64,000 bases of DNA. It comes from Arthrobacter sp. ISL-95 (lineage in GTDB: Bacteria; Actinomycetota; Actinomycetes; Actinomycetales; Micrococcaceae). Below are positions 37,664 through 44,498 of this stretch, piece after piece (position 1 is the first letter of the stretch; each line of letters opens with the position of its first letter). The notes beneath the pieces are model-generated. The model did not search any database. It saw nothing but the letters and a program-made list of their open reading frames with translations, and had not been told where the DNA came from. The position numbers were made by a program, and so were the translations under genes. The stretch spans positions 103,868-167,867 of the forward strand of contig NZ_JAGGPR010000016.1 of the NCBI RefSeq assembly GCF_018613695.1, written 5' to 3'.

Positions 37664-39274
37664 TCAGTCGTTGTTGTGCTTGTCGACACCGAAGTGTTCG
37701 CGCAGGCCCGCAGGGCCTAGCTCGACTAGCGCGCTATTCACGTCGTGGCCCTTGGGGGCGAGGATGATCTTCACTTCCTCCAGCTGTTCGGCGATCATCT
37801 CGCCGAACGCCAGACCTTGGCCCTTGTCATCGTTGTCAGCCATCACGATGATGCGGCTGAAGCCGCTCAACATGTTTCTCATGTACGGAGCCCATGACTG
37901 GACCCCGGGGATGCCAATGGCGGGGATTCCGCACTGGGTTGCGGCCATCGTGTCGCAGTTGCCCGTGACGGAGATGTGCCCTTCCTGGCGGACCAAGAAG
38001 GCCCCGGATGGCACCGTCAAGCAAAAAACGCGCCCCTCGAAAGGTTCGCGTTTTTGCTTCTTCGCCAGCCCCTGCCAGCTCGATGTCTGCTTGCCATGCA
38101 AGATGGACACCTTGTACCATTTGCCCCACTCATTGGCGCGCTCAATGATCGAAGAGCAGCGTCCAGACGTATGGGCCATGGTCTGCATCCACTTAGCGTC
38201 CTCGTAGCTCTTGCTGGAAAACTCGGTCTGCTTGCGCTTGGGAACGGAGTTCCCATCCCAGAGCACCATCTCCTCAAGGATTAGCTCACGCTGAGCGCTC
38301 GTGGCCTGCGCAATCCACTCCACCGGAAGGCGCTTGAACACCGGCAGATCGCGGGGAATGTGGAAGCAAATTGACCTAGCTTCATCACCTTCTGCCGAGT
38401 TGAGAGGGTTGTTGGAAATTTCGATACCCAACGAGGCTGCAAGCTTCTCAAGCCTCTCGACTTTCCGAGCCTTCGTTATGCCGGCGCGTACATACTTGGC
38501 GCCGTTCTTGCGAGTGTCAATCGTAAAATCGGCCGCAATAGCTAGCAGCAGGCGAATCTCATCATCAAGCAGTGGAATCCCGGGGCCATCCAACATGCCG
38601 ACCCTTGGAATCAGCCCCGACGCCTTCGGGGCGTCGGCCGTGGTGAATGCCAAGTTGCCCGACCGCTCATTGATCTGAGGCATGCGATGCCCGGGTGTGG
38701 TTACGCTGGTGTAGCCCTTGGTGCGATAGGCGATCAGGTCGCCAGCGTAAGGCTTCTCAACCTTTGCAGTGGGCGACACCATGAGGAGCTGGCCCGTCTC
38801 GTCCCATTGGGCAACCTGCTCTCCATCCCATTCATCAAGGCAAATCCACCCCTTCGAGGTGAGTACTTCTGCGGAGCCGGGCAGGCATTCCCCTTCCGCA
38901 ATCGCAATCCAATGCCCCGGGTCAAGCAGCGCGTTGGTGTTGAAGACGCGAGTCTTGGTTCCCTTCGGTGAAAAATATTTCATCGGAGCATCGCTCTCAG
39001 GCGGACGCCTGAAGCGCATGGACAGCACGCCCGTTGGGCTGAGGTACGGAATGCTGATAAAGCCACGCACCGTCTCGTTAGTCGGAGATACGTCGGACCC
39101 CAGCACGACGCCGAGCCGGAAGCGCTCTATCGTCTCGCGGCTGAGCTTGCGAGTCTCCGTCAAATAGCGATAGTGCTCGGACCCTTCGGGGCTGAGTAGT
39201 TGCTTGTGATACTCCGCTGCCGTTCCAGCCAGGAGAGATTTCTCCAGCTCTGACGGTGGCGTCAATATAGCCAA
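37664..39274 (-). CDS. DnaG-like primase, Toprim part, interrupted by an intein
   Basis: Host protein parts are residues 1-129 and 440-536. The first part carries the primase core (ETIERFRLGVVLGSDV, TGVLSMRFRRPPES) and ends in HWIAIAEGE. The second resumes with CDTMAATQCGIPAIGIPG, IIVMADNDDKGQGLAFG and the C-terminal region. Together they restore a Toprim domain (EGE-C-D and ADNDDKG). Residues 130-439 are an intein. Start TTG 39272-39274; TTG at 39263-39265 is an alternative, and neither has an ideally spaced ribosome site. It overlaps the zinc-finger primase frame by about 200 bases in another phase. It makes RNA primers for phage replication after splicing. Confidence 0.85.
   Translation of the reverse strand: MAILTPPSELEKSLLAGTAAEYHKQLLSPEGSEHYRYLTETRKLSRETIERFRLGVVLGSDVSPTNETVRGFISIPYLSPTGVLSMRFRRPPESDAPMKYFSPKGTKTRVFNTNALLDPGHWIAIAEGECLPGSAEVLTSKGWICLDEWDGEQVAQWDETGQLLMVSPTAKVEKPYAGDLIAYRTKGYTSVTTPGHRMPQINERSGNLAFTTADAPKASGLIPRVGMLDGPGIPLLDDEIRLLLAIAADFTIDTRKNGAKYVRAGITKARKVERLEKLAASLGIEISNNPLNSAEGDEARSICFHIPRDLPVFKRLPVEWIAQATSAQRELILEEMVLWDGNSVPKRKQTEFSSKSYEDAKWMQTMAHTSGRCSSIIERANEWGKWYKVSILHGKQTSSWQGLAKKQKREPFEGRVFCLTVPSGAFLVRQEGHISVTGNCDTMAATQCGIPAIGIPGVQSWAPYMRNMLSGFSRIIVMADNDDKGQGLAFGEMIAEQLEEVKIILAPKGHDVNSALVELGPAGLREHFGVDKHNND
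37958..38887 (-). other. Intein (310 residues) with degenerate LAGLIDADG endonuclease
   Basis: Block A is CLPGSAEVLTSKGW (Cys130 as residue 1). Block B is VTTPGH (Thr and His). Block F is RVFCLTVPSGAFLVRQ. Block G is HISVTGN followed by Cys440. The penultimate residue is Gly where His is usual. Between blocks, LLLAIAADFTIDTRKNG and LILEEMVLWDGN, followed by SSKSYEDAKWMQTMA, resemble the two DOD/LAGLIDADG motifs. The first has Phe where Gly normally follows Asp, so cleavage may be lost. Insertion right after the Toprim EGE is typical of inteins choosing catalytic motifs. Confidence 0.88.
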
Positions 39275-39479
39275 TGCCTTCTCGTTTCATAATCAGAGCC
39301 AGCCCGTCGCCCTTCATGTCACAGGCGTGGCAGACGTAGGCCTCGAGCTGCTCGCTGAATGACGCGGAGGCTTGCGAGTCTCCGTGAAAATTGCAGCGCA
39401 CTGCTATCCAGCCGCGATGGCCATTCGGCAGGTTGTGGAACCCGTAGTAGGTGAGGACGTCACGAATCGGGACCGGCAC
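39078..39479 (-). CDS. DnaG-like primase, CHC2 zinc-finger part
   Basis: GTG at 39477-39479. VLTYYGFHNLPNGHRGWIAV, then CNFHGDSQASASF and YVCHACDMKGDGLAL, form the CHC2 zinc-binding domain found at the N-terminus of DnaG primases (Cys-x2-His...Cys-x2-Cys). KREGIGYIDATVRA aligns with the region that normally leads into the next domain. The frame then continues with sequence unlike a primase to a stop at 39078. The functional part probably ends near 39265, where the Toprim frame begins one phase away. Separate protein or frameshift product is undecided. Confidence 0.82.
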   Translation of the reverse strand: MPVPIRDVLTYYGFHNLPNGHRGWIAVRCNFHGDSQASASFSEQLEAYVCHACDMKGDGLALIMKREGIGYIDATVRAGEISPGWNGSGVSQATTQPRRVRALSLFDGDSQAQPRDDRALPARRRAGVRRISD

Positions 39480-39672
39480 TCGCTCCGTCTTTTGCTGCTG
39501 ATTGAAGATTGAGATTGCGCCGCTCCTTTCTCTCAGTCATGAACTCGCCAACACAAAGCGGCCACGTCTGAAGGGACATGGCCGCCAGGTGGAGGAACTC
39601 TTCGAGGCGTTCCGCCTCATGAGCGGTCAGCGTCAGCTGAACCGCTCCAGTGGAATCGATGTCGTACTGCAC
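39460..39672 (-). CDS. Hypothetical protein (70 aa)
   Basis: GTG at 39670-39672 overlaps the RuvC-like stop. A strand-helix pattern (GAVQLTLTAHEAERLEEFLH) precedes a basic C-terminus. It overlaps the primase start by 20 bases. Unknown function. Confidence 0.58.
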   Translation of the reverse strand: MQYDIDSTGAVQLTLTAHEAERLEEFLHLAAMSLQTWPLCVGEFMTERKERRNLNLQSAAKDGASAGPDS

Positions 39673-40184
39673 TAGCAGACGGCTAGCTTGTTGAATGCGG
39701 GCCACAGCTTTACGACCGCGCCTGGCCAGTGAGGCCCGGGGGCGTCTATGTCGCCCACCATGTAGCGCCCGATGATGCGCAGCCATTCGGCATCAACCTC
39801 GTCGTCATGCGAGTTGTCGATGCCCGAGTACTCCAGCCACGCTTGGCGCATCTGGGCCTTGTCGGCGCGTCCATTGTCGGTTGCGGCCTTCTTTAGCGTT
39901 GCCGCGCTGACCAGCAGATAGGGGACGCCGTGATCCTGCAGCAATTCGCGAATGACGCCTTGCACCTGGCCCGTGATGCCAGCCCCCATGGCGTTCTTTG
40001 GCAGGTCTTCCATGACAACAAGGTCATGCTTGTGGCCATCTATGACATCGGCCCATACACTGGTGCGAATCTTCACCAGCCGGTAGTCACCGTCGGCAGG
40101 CTTCTGCTTCAGCGTCACCGTGCTGCCGTCAGCCAGCGCCAGCCCCGTCGCATTCAGTGACGGGTCAATGCCAGCAACCCTCAT
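39672..40184 (-). CDS. RuvC-like Holliday junction resolvase
   Basis: RNase H-fold signature: RVAGIDPSLNATGLAL (Asp7 on the first strand), LVVMEDLP (Glu59), and NSHDDEVDAEWL with the C-terminal acidic pair near residue 127. 170 residues, the size of phage RuvC-type resolvases, which resolve branched DNA during recombination-dependent replication and before packaging. Within the replication arm. Confidence 0.82.
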   Translation of the reverse strand: MRVAGIDPSLNATGLALADGSTVTLKQKPADGDYRLVKIRTSVWADVIDGHKHDLVVMEDLPKNAMGAGITGQVQGVIRELLQDHGVPYLLVSAATLKKAATDNGRADKAQMRQAWLEYSGIDNSHDDEVDAEWLRIIGRYMVGDIDAPGPHWPGAVVKLWPAFNKLAVC

Positions 40185-40387
40185 CGCAGCACCACATCCC
40201 CGATGCCATCAAAGTTGTCGTAATGGCGCTGCATCTGGGCCAGAGCCTCGCGCTTCGTCTTGCCCTGCGCTCGGTACTCGCACCAAAGGCAGCTCAGCGT
40301 GTAGCCAAAGAATTGCGAATACGCCTCACCGGTGTCCATGACCGCGTCAAGGTGCTGCGCGGCCTCCTCGGTGGGTTCATTGCTCAT
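40181..40387 (-). CDS. Hypothetical protein (68 aa)
   Basis: Helical, with SQFFGYTLSCLWCEYRAQG carrying a CxxC and KTKREALAQMQRHY. Coupled to the RuvC-like gene by an ATGA overlap. Unknown. Confidence 0.58.
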   Translation of the reverse strand: MSNEPTEEAAQHLDAVMDTGEAYSQFFGYTLSCLWCEYRAQGKTKREALAQMQRHYDNFDGIGDVVLR

Positions 40388-40665
40388 TCAGACACCTCGG
40401 CAGTCGCCTTCCACTGCTCCTGGTCGATCAGCGAGCGGCTCTCCAGCTCGCGGACAACTCGCAGCGCATAGTCCCTGAACGCGAACGCATTCTCGCGAGT
40501 CTGTGGAGTGCGGGAAGCAAGCGCGTAGTTGGCTATGTCAACCAACGCCATCAAAGTTGCGGCGTCGTACTCGATCTTCACGAGCCGCTGAGGCGGCTCA
40601 CTCTCGAAGTCGACAATCCATTCAACGCCGCCAATTTCTTGCGGCTCCTGCAAATCTGCAGTCAC
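40384..40665 (-). CDS. Hypothetical protein (93 aa)
   Basis: Acidic N-terminus, then helical (AATLMALVDIANYALASRT, YALRVVRELESRS). Coupled at its end by four bases. Unknown role. Confidence 0.57.
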   Translation of the reverse strand: MTADLQEPQEIGGVEWIVDFESEPPQRLVKIEYDAATLMALVDIANYALASRTPQTRENAFAFRDYALRVVRELESRSLIDQEQWKATAEVSE

Positions 40666-40675
40666 TTGGCTCCTC

Positions 40676-41566
40676 TCAGCCAGTAAACGACATGCGCGCC
40701 ATGTCTACGTTGATAGGTAAGAACCAGCGGCCAGAGGCGTCAGCCTTGCCGTTGCGGTTCTTCACCGGTGAAATGTGGGCCTTGGTGCCGTCATCGCTGC
40801 GGTGCAGCGTGAGCACGACCTCCGGCGTCTTGGTGATCTTGCCGCGCACGCCGTTCAGGGGAATCGGGGTGACCCCGTTTTCAAACTCACCGTTGACGTG
40901 GTGAAGTGCGATCACCGCCATGTTGGTGTCGCGGGCAATCTGATGCAGGAAGACGCAGGTCTGCTCAAGCATTCCGAACTCGCCCTCGCCAGTTCCGATG
41001 TCAACGTTTTTCACGTTGTCGACCACGGCCACATCAGGCCAAGCCCCAAAGGTCGCCGCGTAGGCCTCCAGCTCGCGGAGGATGTACTCCTCTGACGGGC
41101 TGGAGTTGAAGTCCCATCGGATATGCGAAGTGGCGGCCTTCACGGCCGCCTCAATGCCACTACTGTCGCCAGTCGTCAGGATGTCCTCGATTGCCGACTG
41201 CTCCCACCCGGAGTGGATCGCGGCCGCTCGCTTGAACATGGTTGACGGGTCCGAGTCGGCCGAGAAGTAGATGGCCGTATTTAGGTTGCCGCGATCATCA
41301 CCCCGCTGCAGGATGGTTTGCACAATTGCCGATTTGCCGGTGCCTGGCCCCGCTGGAATCAGCGTCAACTGCCCCTTGCGGATCAGGGTCTTGGTGCTCA
41401 CCATCGCCGCGAACGGCAAATGAATCGGCTCGCCCGCCGCGAGGTTCTTGCGACGGCTCTGCGTGATTGTCTGGATAACTACCCCCTGGTTATGGTCGCT
41501 TCCAGGCTGGGGCCGCTGGGAAGCCGTTCGCGGCTGGGGCCGCTGCCGGTGAAGCCGATGTCTCAC
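40676..41566 (-). CDS. DnaB/RecA-like replicative helicase ATPase
   Basis: Walker A is PAGPGTGKSAIVQ and Walker B is DVAVVDNVKNV. VIALHHVNGEFENGVTP is the next RecA-core strand, and TKTPEVVLTLHRS is near the end. This is the single-domain DnaB-like helicase/ATPase common in actinophages. The longest conventional start is GTG 41564-41566, but it overlaps the upstream gene by 77 bases and has no ribosome site. An ATC at 41474-41476 has AGGGGG upstream at good distance and starts just before the conserved QTITQSRRKNLAAGEP. The true start is therefore open. About 300 residues. Confidence 0.78.
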   Translation of the reverse strand: MRHRLHRQRPQPRTASQRPQPGSDHNQGVVIQTITQSRRKNLAAGEPIHLPFAAMVSTKTLIRKGQLTLIPAGPGTGKSAIVQTILQRGDDRGNLNTAIYFSADSDPSTMFKRAAAIHSGWEQSAIEDILTTGDSSGIEAAVKAATSHIRWDFNSSPSEEYILRELEAYAATFGAWPDVAVVDNVKNVDIGTGEGEFGMLEQTCVFLHQIARDTNMAVIALHHVNGEFENGVTPIPLNGVRGKITKTPEVVLTLHRSDDGTKAHISPVKNRNGKADASGRWFLPINVDMARMSFTG

Positions 41567-41975
41567 GAGGCGCTGAGGATGCTGCCGGAGCGGGCGTTGC
41601 CGCCGCTGCGGCAGCCTTGAATGCGGGGAAGGCGGGGAAGTTCGCGGGCTTGGTGACAGGCTGCTCAGTGGTCGCTGGTGGCTTTGCAGTCGGTGTAGCG
41701 ACGGCGGCCGGAGCGGCCTTCACGTTGGCGAACGAACCGCCATCTACGTCAGGATCAAGCGGCCGCGCTTCGAGCTTTGCCCCGAGCATCGACTTCACGT
41801 GGAATAGGGCAGCAACGCGGCCGATGTCCACCAGTACGCCGCTGTTCTCCAGCTCATGCAGTTGCGACTGAAGCTGCTGCACATCAGTAGCCCGCAGGGT
41901 AATCCATGGGGCGTCGCGGTCATCGCTCGACTTGAGCGTTACGCCGATTGGCGCCTCAATAATACTGTCTGCCAA
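41490..41975 (-). CDS. Hypothetical replication-region protein with Pro/Ala-rich tail (161 aa)
   Basis: The N-terminal 80 residues (IGVTLKSSDDRDAPWITL, QQLQSQLHELENSGVLVD) are ordered. The remaining half is low complexity (Ala, Pro, Thr, Lys). A flexible C-terminal tail of this kind occurs on single-strand binding proteins and their partners. Located between the helicase and OB-like genes, so a helper role in replication is inferred. Confidence 0.6.
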   Translation of the reverse strand: MADSIIEAPIGVTLKSSDDRDAPWITLRATDVQQLQSQLHELENSGVLVDIGRVAALFHVKSMLGAKLEARPLDPDVDGGSFANVKAAPAAVATPTAKPPATTEQPVTKPANFPAFPAFKAAAAAATPAPAASSAPRETSASPAAAPAANGFPAAPAWKRP

Positions 41976-42008
41976 TGCAGACTCCTCTCAGTTCTGTCTA
42001 CGGGCAAA

Positions 42009-42040
42009 GCAGTTGGCGGAGCCGAAGCTCCGCCAACTGC
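42009..42040 (-). terminator. 14-bp hairpin between the OB-like gene and the tail-rich gene
   Basis: GCAGTTGGCGGAGC (42009-42022) pairs with GCTCCGCCAACTGC (42027-42040) around CGAA. On the minus strand it is followed by TTTGCCC, so termination would be partial. Confidence 0.55.
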
Positions 42041-42045
42041 TGCAA

Positions 42046-42450
42046 CTAGGCGGCCTGAGCGGCGACGTCTGCTGCCGTGATGTAGCGAACGGAATAGTCC
42101 TTCGGGGGGTTGCTCGGGTTCTTGCCGGCTGCGTAGCCAGTCCAGGTGATCCCCAATACGCCACCCTGCTCAAGGTCGCTAGCTCCTGCTGCTCCAAGCG
42201 CCGCGCCAATCGCCTTATGAAGGCGGGATGATGCAGGCACATGGAGGGTTTGGGTCTCGCCGGCCTGAGTGGTGACGGGGACGAGGGCCTTCATGGCGGG
42301 CGTCCCGTCCTTCCAGAACTTCAATTCGTCACGGCTCCCGAAGACCGTGTCCTGGACCTGAGTGACAGGGCCACTGATCTGGCCGACAAACTCAACGTTC
42401 TGAGTTTCAAACTTGACTGAGGAGCCTGAAGCGGTGTTGAAGAAAGACAA
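42046..42450 (-). CDS. OB-fold-like phage protein, possibly ssDNA-binding
   Basis: ATG at 42448-42450. The product is strand-rich (FETQNVEFVGQISGPVTQVQ, MKALVPVTT, GGVLGITWTGYAAG) with KFWKDGTPAMKALVPV, a pattern I associate with a widespread actinophage family often found beside replication genes. The strand order is compatible with an OB fold. 134 residues. Binding to DNA is inferred only. Confidence 0.58.
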   Translation of the reverse strand: MSFFNTASGSSVKFETQNVEFVGQISGPVTQVQDTVFGSRDELKFWKDGTPAMKALVPVTTQAGETQTLHVPASSRLHKAIGAALGAAGASDLEQGGVLGITWTGYAAGKNPSNPPKDYSVRYITAADVAAQAA

Positions 42451-42505
42451 GATGGAACCTCTCGGTAGTTCTGATGTGCTGGTGAATCTGATTGCCCATT
42501 GGGCA

Positions 42506-42537
42506 TGAAAAAGGCGACCCCCGAATGGAAGTCGCCT
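42506..42537 (-). terminator. Leftward terminator
   Basis: AGGCGAC (42512-42518) pairs with GTCGCCT (42531-42537). On the minus strand a run of five T follows. It ends the transcript of the 293-residue gene. Confidence 0.7.
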
Positions 42538-42540
42538 GGT

Positions 42541-43422
42541 CTATTGCGTAGCCTGCCTAGTGGGGCAGGCCTCGTACTTGCGGCGCGCTGTCTCGTAGGC
42601 GGAGAGCGCGGCCTGCACCATGGCTGCGGACTCAGCCGATGCGCCGTCGAGTGCCGCCAATGTGAGGGCATCCTCGAAGCTGCTCTTGGCGCGGTTGAGC
42701 GACTCAAGCTTCGAGGCCTCATAATCGGCCTTGCGCTTCGCTTCGGCCCCAGCTGCCGCAGCCTTGCTAGCCTCCCGCTGGTCGAAGATGTCAGCGCCAC
42801 GCAGCAAGTCGATGGCCTCAGCGACGTTCGCGTCACGCTCGTCGTGGTTGCCGGGGATCATGCGATTCACCTCGTGCCCGTTGTACCTTGTAGCTCCCGC
42901 CGCGCTGCGTCCTGCGCTCGGGCGGTCGTAGCCAAGCACGTTGATCGCCAGTGGGACACTGGTGCTTGCGTCGACATACACCCCCACGCCGTCATCGCCA
43001 CCCTGCTCGATGAGCAGGTGAGCTACCGTGCCCTCTGGGGCGTTGTGTGGCGCTGAGACCTCGATTGCATCGCCATCGCTGTCGGTATACTTGTGATCCT
43101 TCGTCAAGCCCAAGGGCTTGCTCCTCTCATTCGGTGATTCATTGCCGAGGACCGCACGCGTTGCCGGACTTCCGTAGTAGAGCTCAAGAGCCTCAGGGCT
43201 CAAGTCCGCCATGGTGAGCTCGATGCTGTTCGGCGCCATCCCGGCTAGGAAGCGCTGCGGAATGCAGTACTTCTCGCGGGCATCGGCAGCCTGTTGCTCT
43301 GGCGTGGCGAAGCCGTCCAGTGAGATGAAGCCAAGAGGCTTCCAGCCCGCCTCATCCAGTCGTGTGCCAACCGGAGCGATCCAGCAGCGACTCTGCGCGC
43401 CTAAGCGCTTACCATTGTCCAA
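42541..43422 (-). CDS. Unknown 293-residue protein of the recombination cluster
   Basis: TTG at 43420-43422, followed by a frame that reads through an operator word (codons 4-9, GKRLGA). Residues 1-190 are mixed alpha/beta (WKPLGFISLDGFATPEQQ, SIELTMADLSPEALELYYG, VGVYVDASTSVPLAINVLGY). The last 90 form a long Ala/Lys helix (KAAAAGAEAKRKADYEASKL). It lies between the Cas4-like nuclease and the OB-like protein, where phages often carry recombinases or annealing proteins, but I see no such motif. Unknown family. Confidence 0.6.
   Translation of the reverse strand: MDNGKRLGAQSRCWIAPVGTRLDEAGWKPLGFISLDGFATPEQQAADAREKYCIPQRFLAGMAPNSIELTMADLSPEALELYYGSPATRAVLGNESPNERSKPLGLTKDHKYTDSDGDAIEVSAPHNAPEGTVAHLLIEQGGDDGVGVYVDASTSVPLAINVLGYDRPSAGRSAAGATRYNGHEVNRMIPGNHDERDANVAEAIDLLRGADIFDQREASKAAAAGAEAKRKADYEASKLESLNRAKSSFEDALTLAALDGASAESAAMVQAALSAYETARRKYEACPTRQATQ
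43397..43412 (+). promoter_or_regulatory. Operator word inside the 5' end of the 293-residue gene
   Basis: GCGCCTAAGCGCTTAC matches the copy in PL2 (3801-3816) at all 16 positions and has the same orientation. It lies 40 kb from the control region, inside a leftward gene and directly after its start codon. A bound repressor would block elongation or the ribosome-site region here. Confidence 0.6.
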
Positions 43423-43425
43423 GAG

Positions 43426-43611
43426 TTAGCGCCTCCCTGCACGGCGGGCAACTCGGGCCGCCTTGTTGGCCGCACGCCGCTTGGCGACGGTCGCCTCAGG
43501 CACCGTGCCGCCGTAAACGTGGAGGCGGCTGCGGCCATTGAAGCCGGACGCCAGAGCATTGATCGCCAGCAAGAGCTGACCTGCGGGCTTGTTTGTGATC
43601 GTGTCAGTCAT
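43426..43611 (-). CDS. Small basic protein (61 aa)
   Basis: I start at ATG 43609-43611, which overlaps the nuclease stop. The middle (LLLAINALASGFNGRSRLHVYG) is well ordered and the C-terminus is highly basic (VAKRRAANKAARVARRAG), which suits nucleic-acid binding. No family recognised. Confidence 0.58.
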   Translation of the reverse strand: MTDTITNKPAGQLLLAINALASGFNGRSRLHVYGGTVPEATVAKRRAANKAARVARRAGRR

Positions 43612-44498
43612 GCGACCTCTTTCAAATTCGCGAGGTAGTCCTCGCGGCTGCGGATGTTGATGAATTGTGCGGCAGATTCCATATGGCCTTTTAGCGGAAT
43701 CGAGCAGTACTGAGCGACGCCGCAAGTGCGGTGGCAGTCTTCCGTCGGATTCGGCAGGTAAAGACCCTGCCGCTCGGCCTTATCGAAGTCGCGGAACATC
43801 CGGTCGAGCATCTCGTCCGGCCACTGCGACAGGTCGTGATGTAGCTCGGTAGTCGGCTTCGCCTTGCCGCGTGTCGTCGCTGGTCTCGCCAGCTTGATGA
43901 AGCAGGCCCTTGTAGGCCTGACTCCCATATGCTCCTCAACCGCCCTGCCATAGACGGCCAATTGCACGCCAGAGCCGGGGACAGTGGAGCCACCCTTCGG
44001 GTCAGCAACCTCGAGGGAGCCGTCGACATGTTGCCGAATCTGATCCATGAAGCCGGTGGTTATTACGCCCCCGATTTCAATCTCGAACTCAACCTCTGAG
44101 GCAATGACGCGCCACACTGCTGCGTTCTCCAGCGCGTACTCGATGTACTGCTCGACTTGATAGGCGCCGATGACCCTGCGGTCGGCGACATCCTGCTCCC
44201 CGCCTTTTCGGCCTCCCGTAAGCCACGAGTCCCAGTCGGGCCACTTGAGCAGGTCGGCGTTGATTTCGGCGTCGTAGGCTTCGTTGAAGACCTCGACAAG
44301 CTCAGGCGCCGTCTGCGACCTGCCGCTGTTCTCGTAATCCTCGATCGCCTTGTGAGCCGCCCTGCCCATGGCGTACCAAGCTGCTGGTCGCTGCGGTGCC
44401 TTGGCTACCTTCTGGAGGCGGTACGCCTCCGAGCATTGCGAGAAGCTAGTTAGCTGACTTACGCTGCGACGGAGTCTTGGTGGTTCTGGTGCAACCAT
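43608..44498 (-). CDS. Cas4/RecB-like PD-(D/E)XK exonuclease
   Basis: ATG at 44496-44498 follows AGGAAGGA; it overlaps the upstream HNH gene by 40 bases. LTSFSQCSEAYRLQKV carries the N-terminal Cys, ITTGFMDQI the motif-I Asp, SLEVADPKGG the D-x-K, and GVQLAVYGRAV the QxxxY. DCHRTCGVAQYC supplies three further Cys for a Fe-S cluster. This is the AddB/Cas4-type arrangement common in actinophages. It would degrade or process DNA ends for recombination. No CRISPR array is present. 296 residues. Confidence 0.82.
   Translation of the reverse strand: MVAPEPPRLRRSVSQLTSFSQCSEAYRLQKVAKAPQRPAAWYAMGRAAHKAIEDYENSGRSQTAPELVEVFNEAYDAEINADLLKWPDWDSWLTGGRKGGEQDVADRRVIGAYQVEQYIEYALENAAVWRVIASEVEFEIEIGGVITTGFMDQIRQHVDGSLEVADPKGGSTVPGSGVQLAVYGRAVEEHMGVRPTRACFIKLARPATTRGKAKPTTELHHDLSQWPDEMLDRMFRDFDKAERQGLYLPNPTEDCHRTCGVAQYCSIPLKGHMESAAQFINIRSREDYLANLKEVA

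Noticed and set aside
43608..44498. CRISPR-associated Cas4 and thus a CRISPR locus
   Set aside because: No repeat-spacer array and no other cas gene is present. Cas4-like nucleases are common phage recombination proteins.
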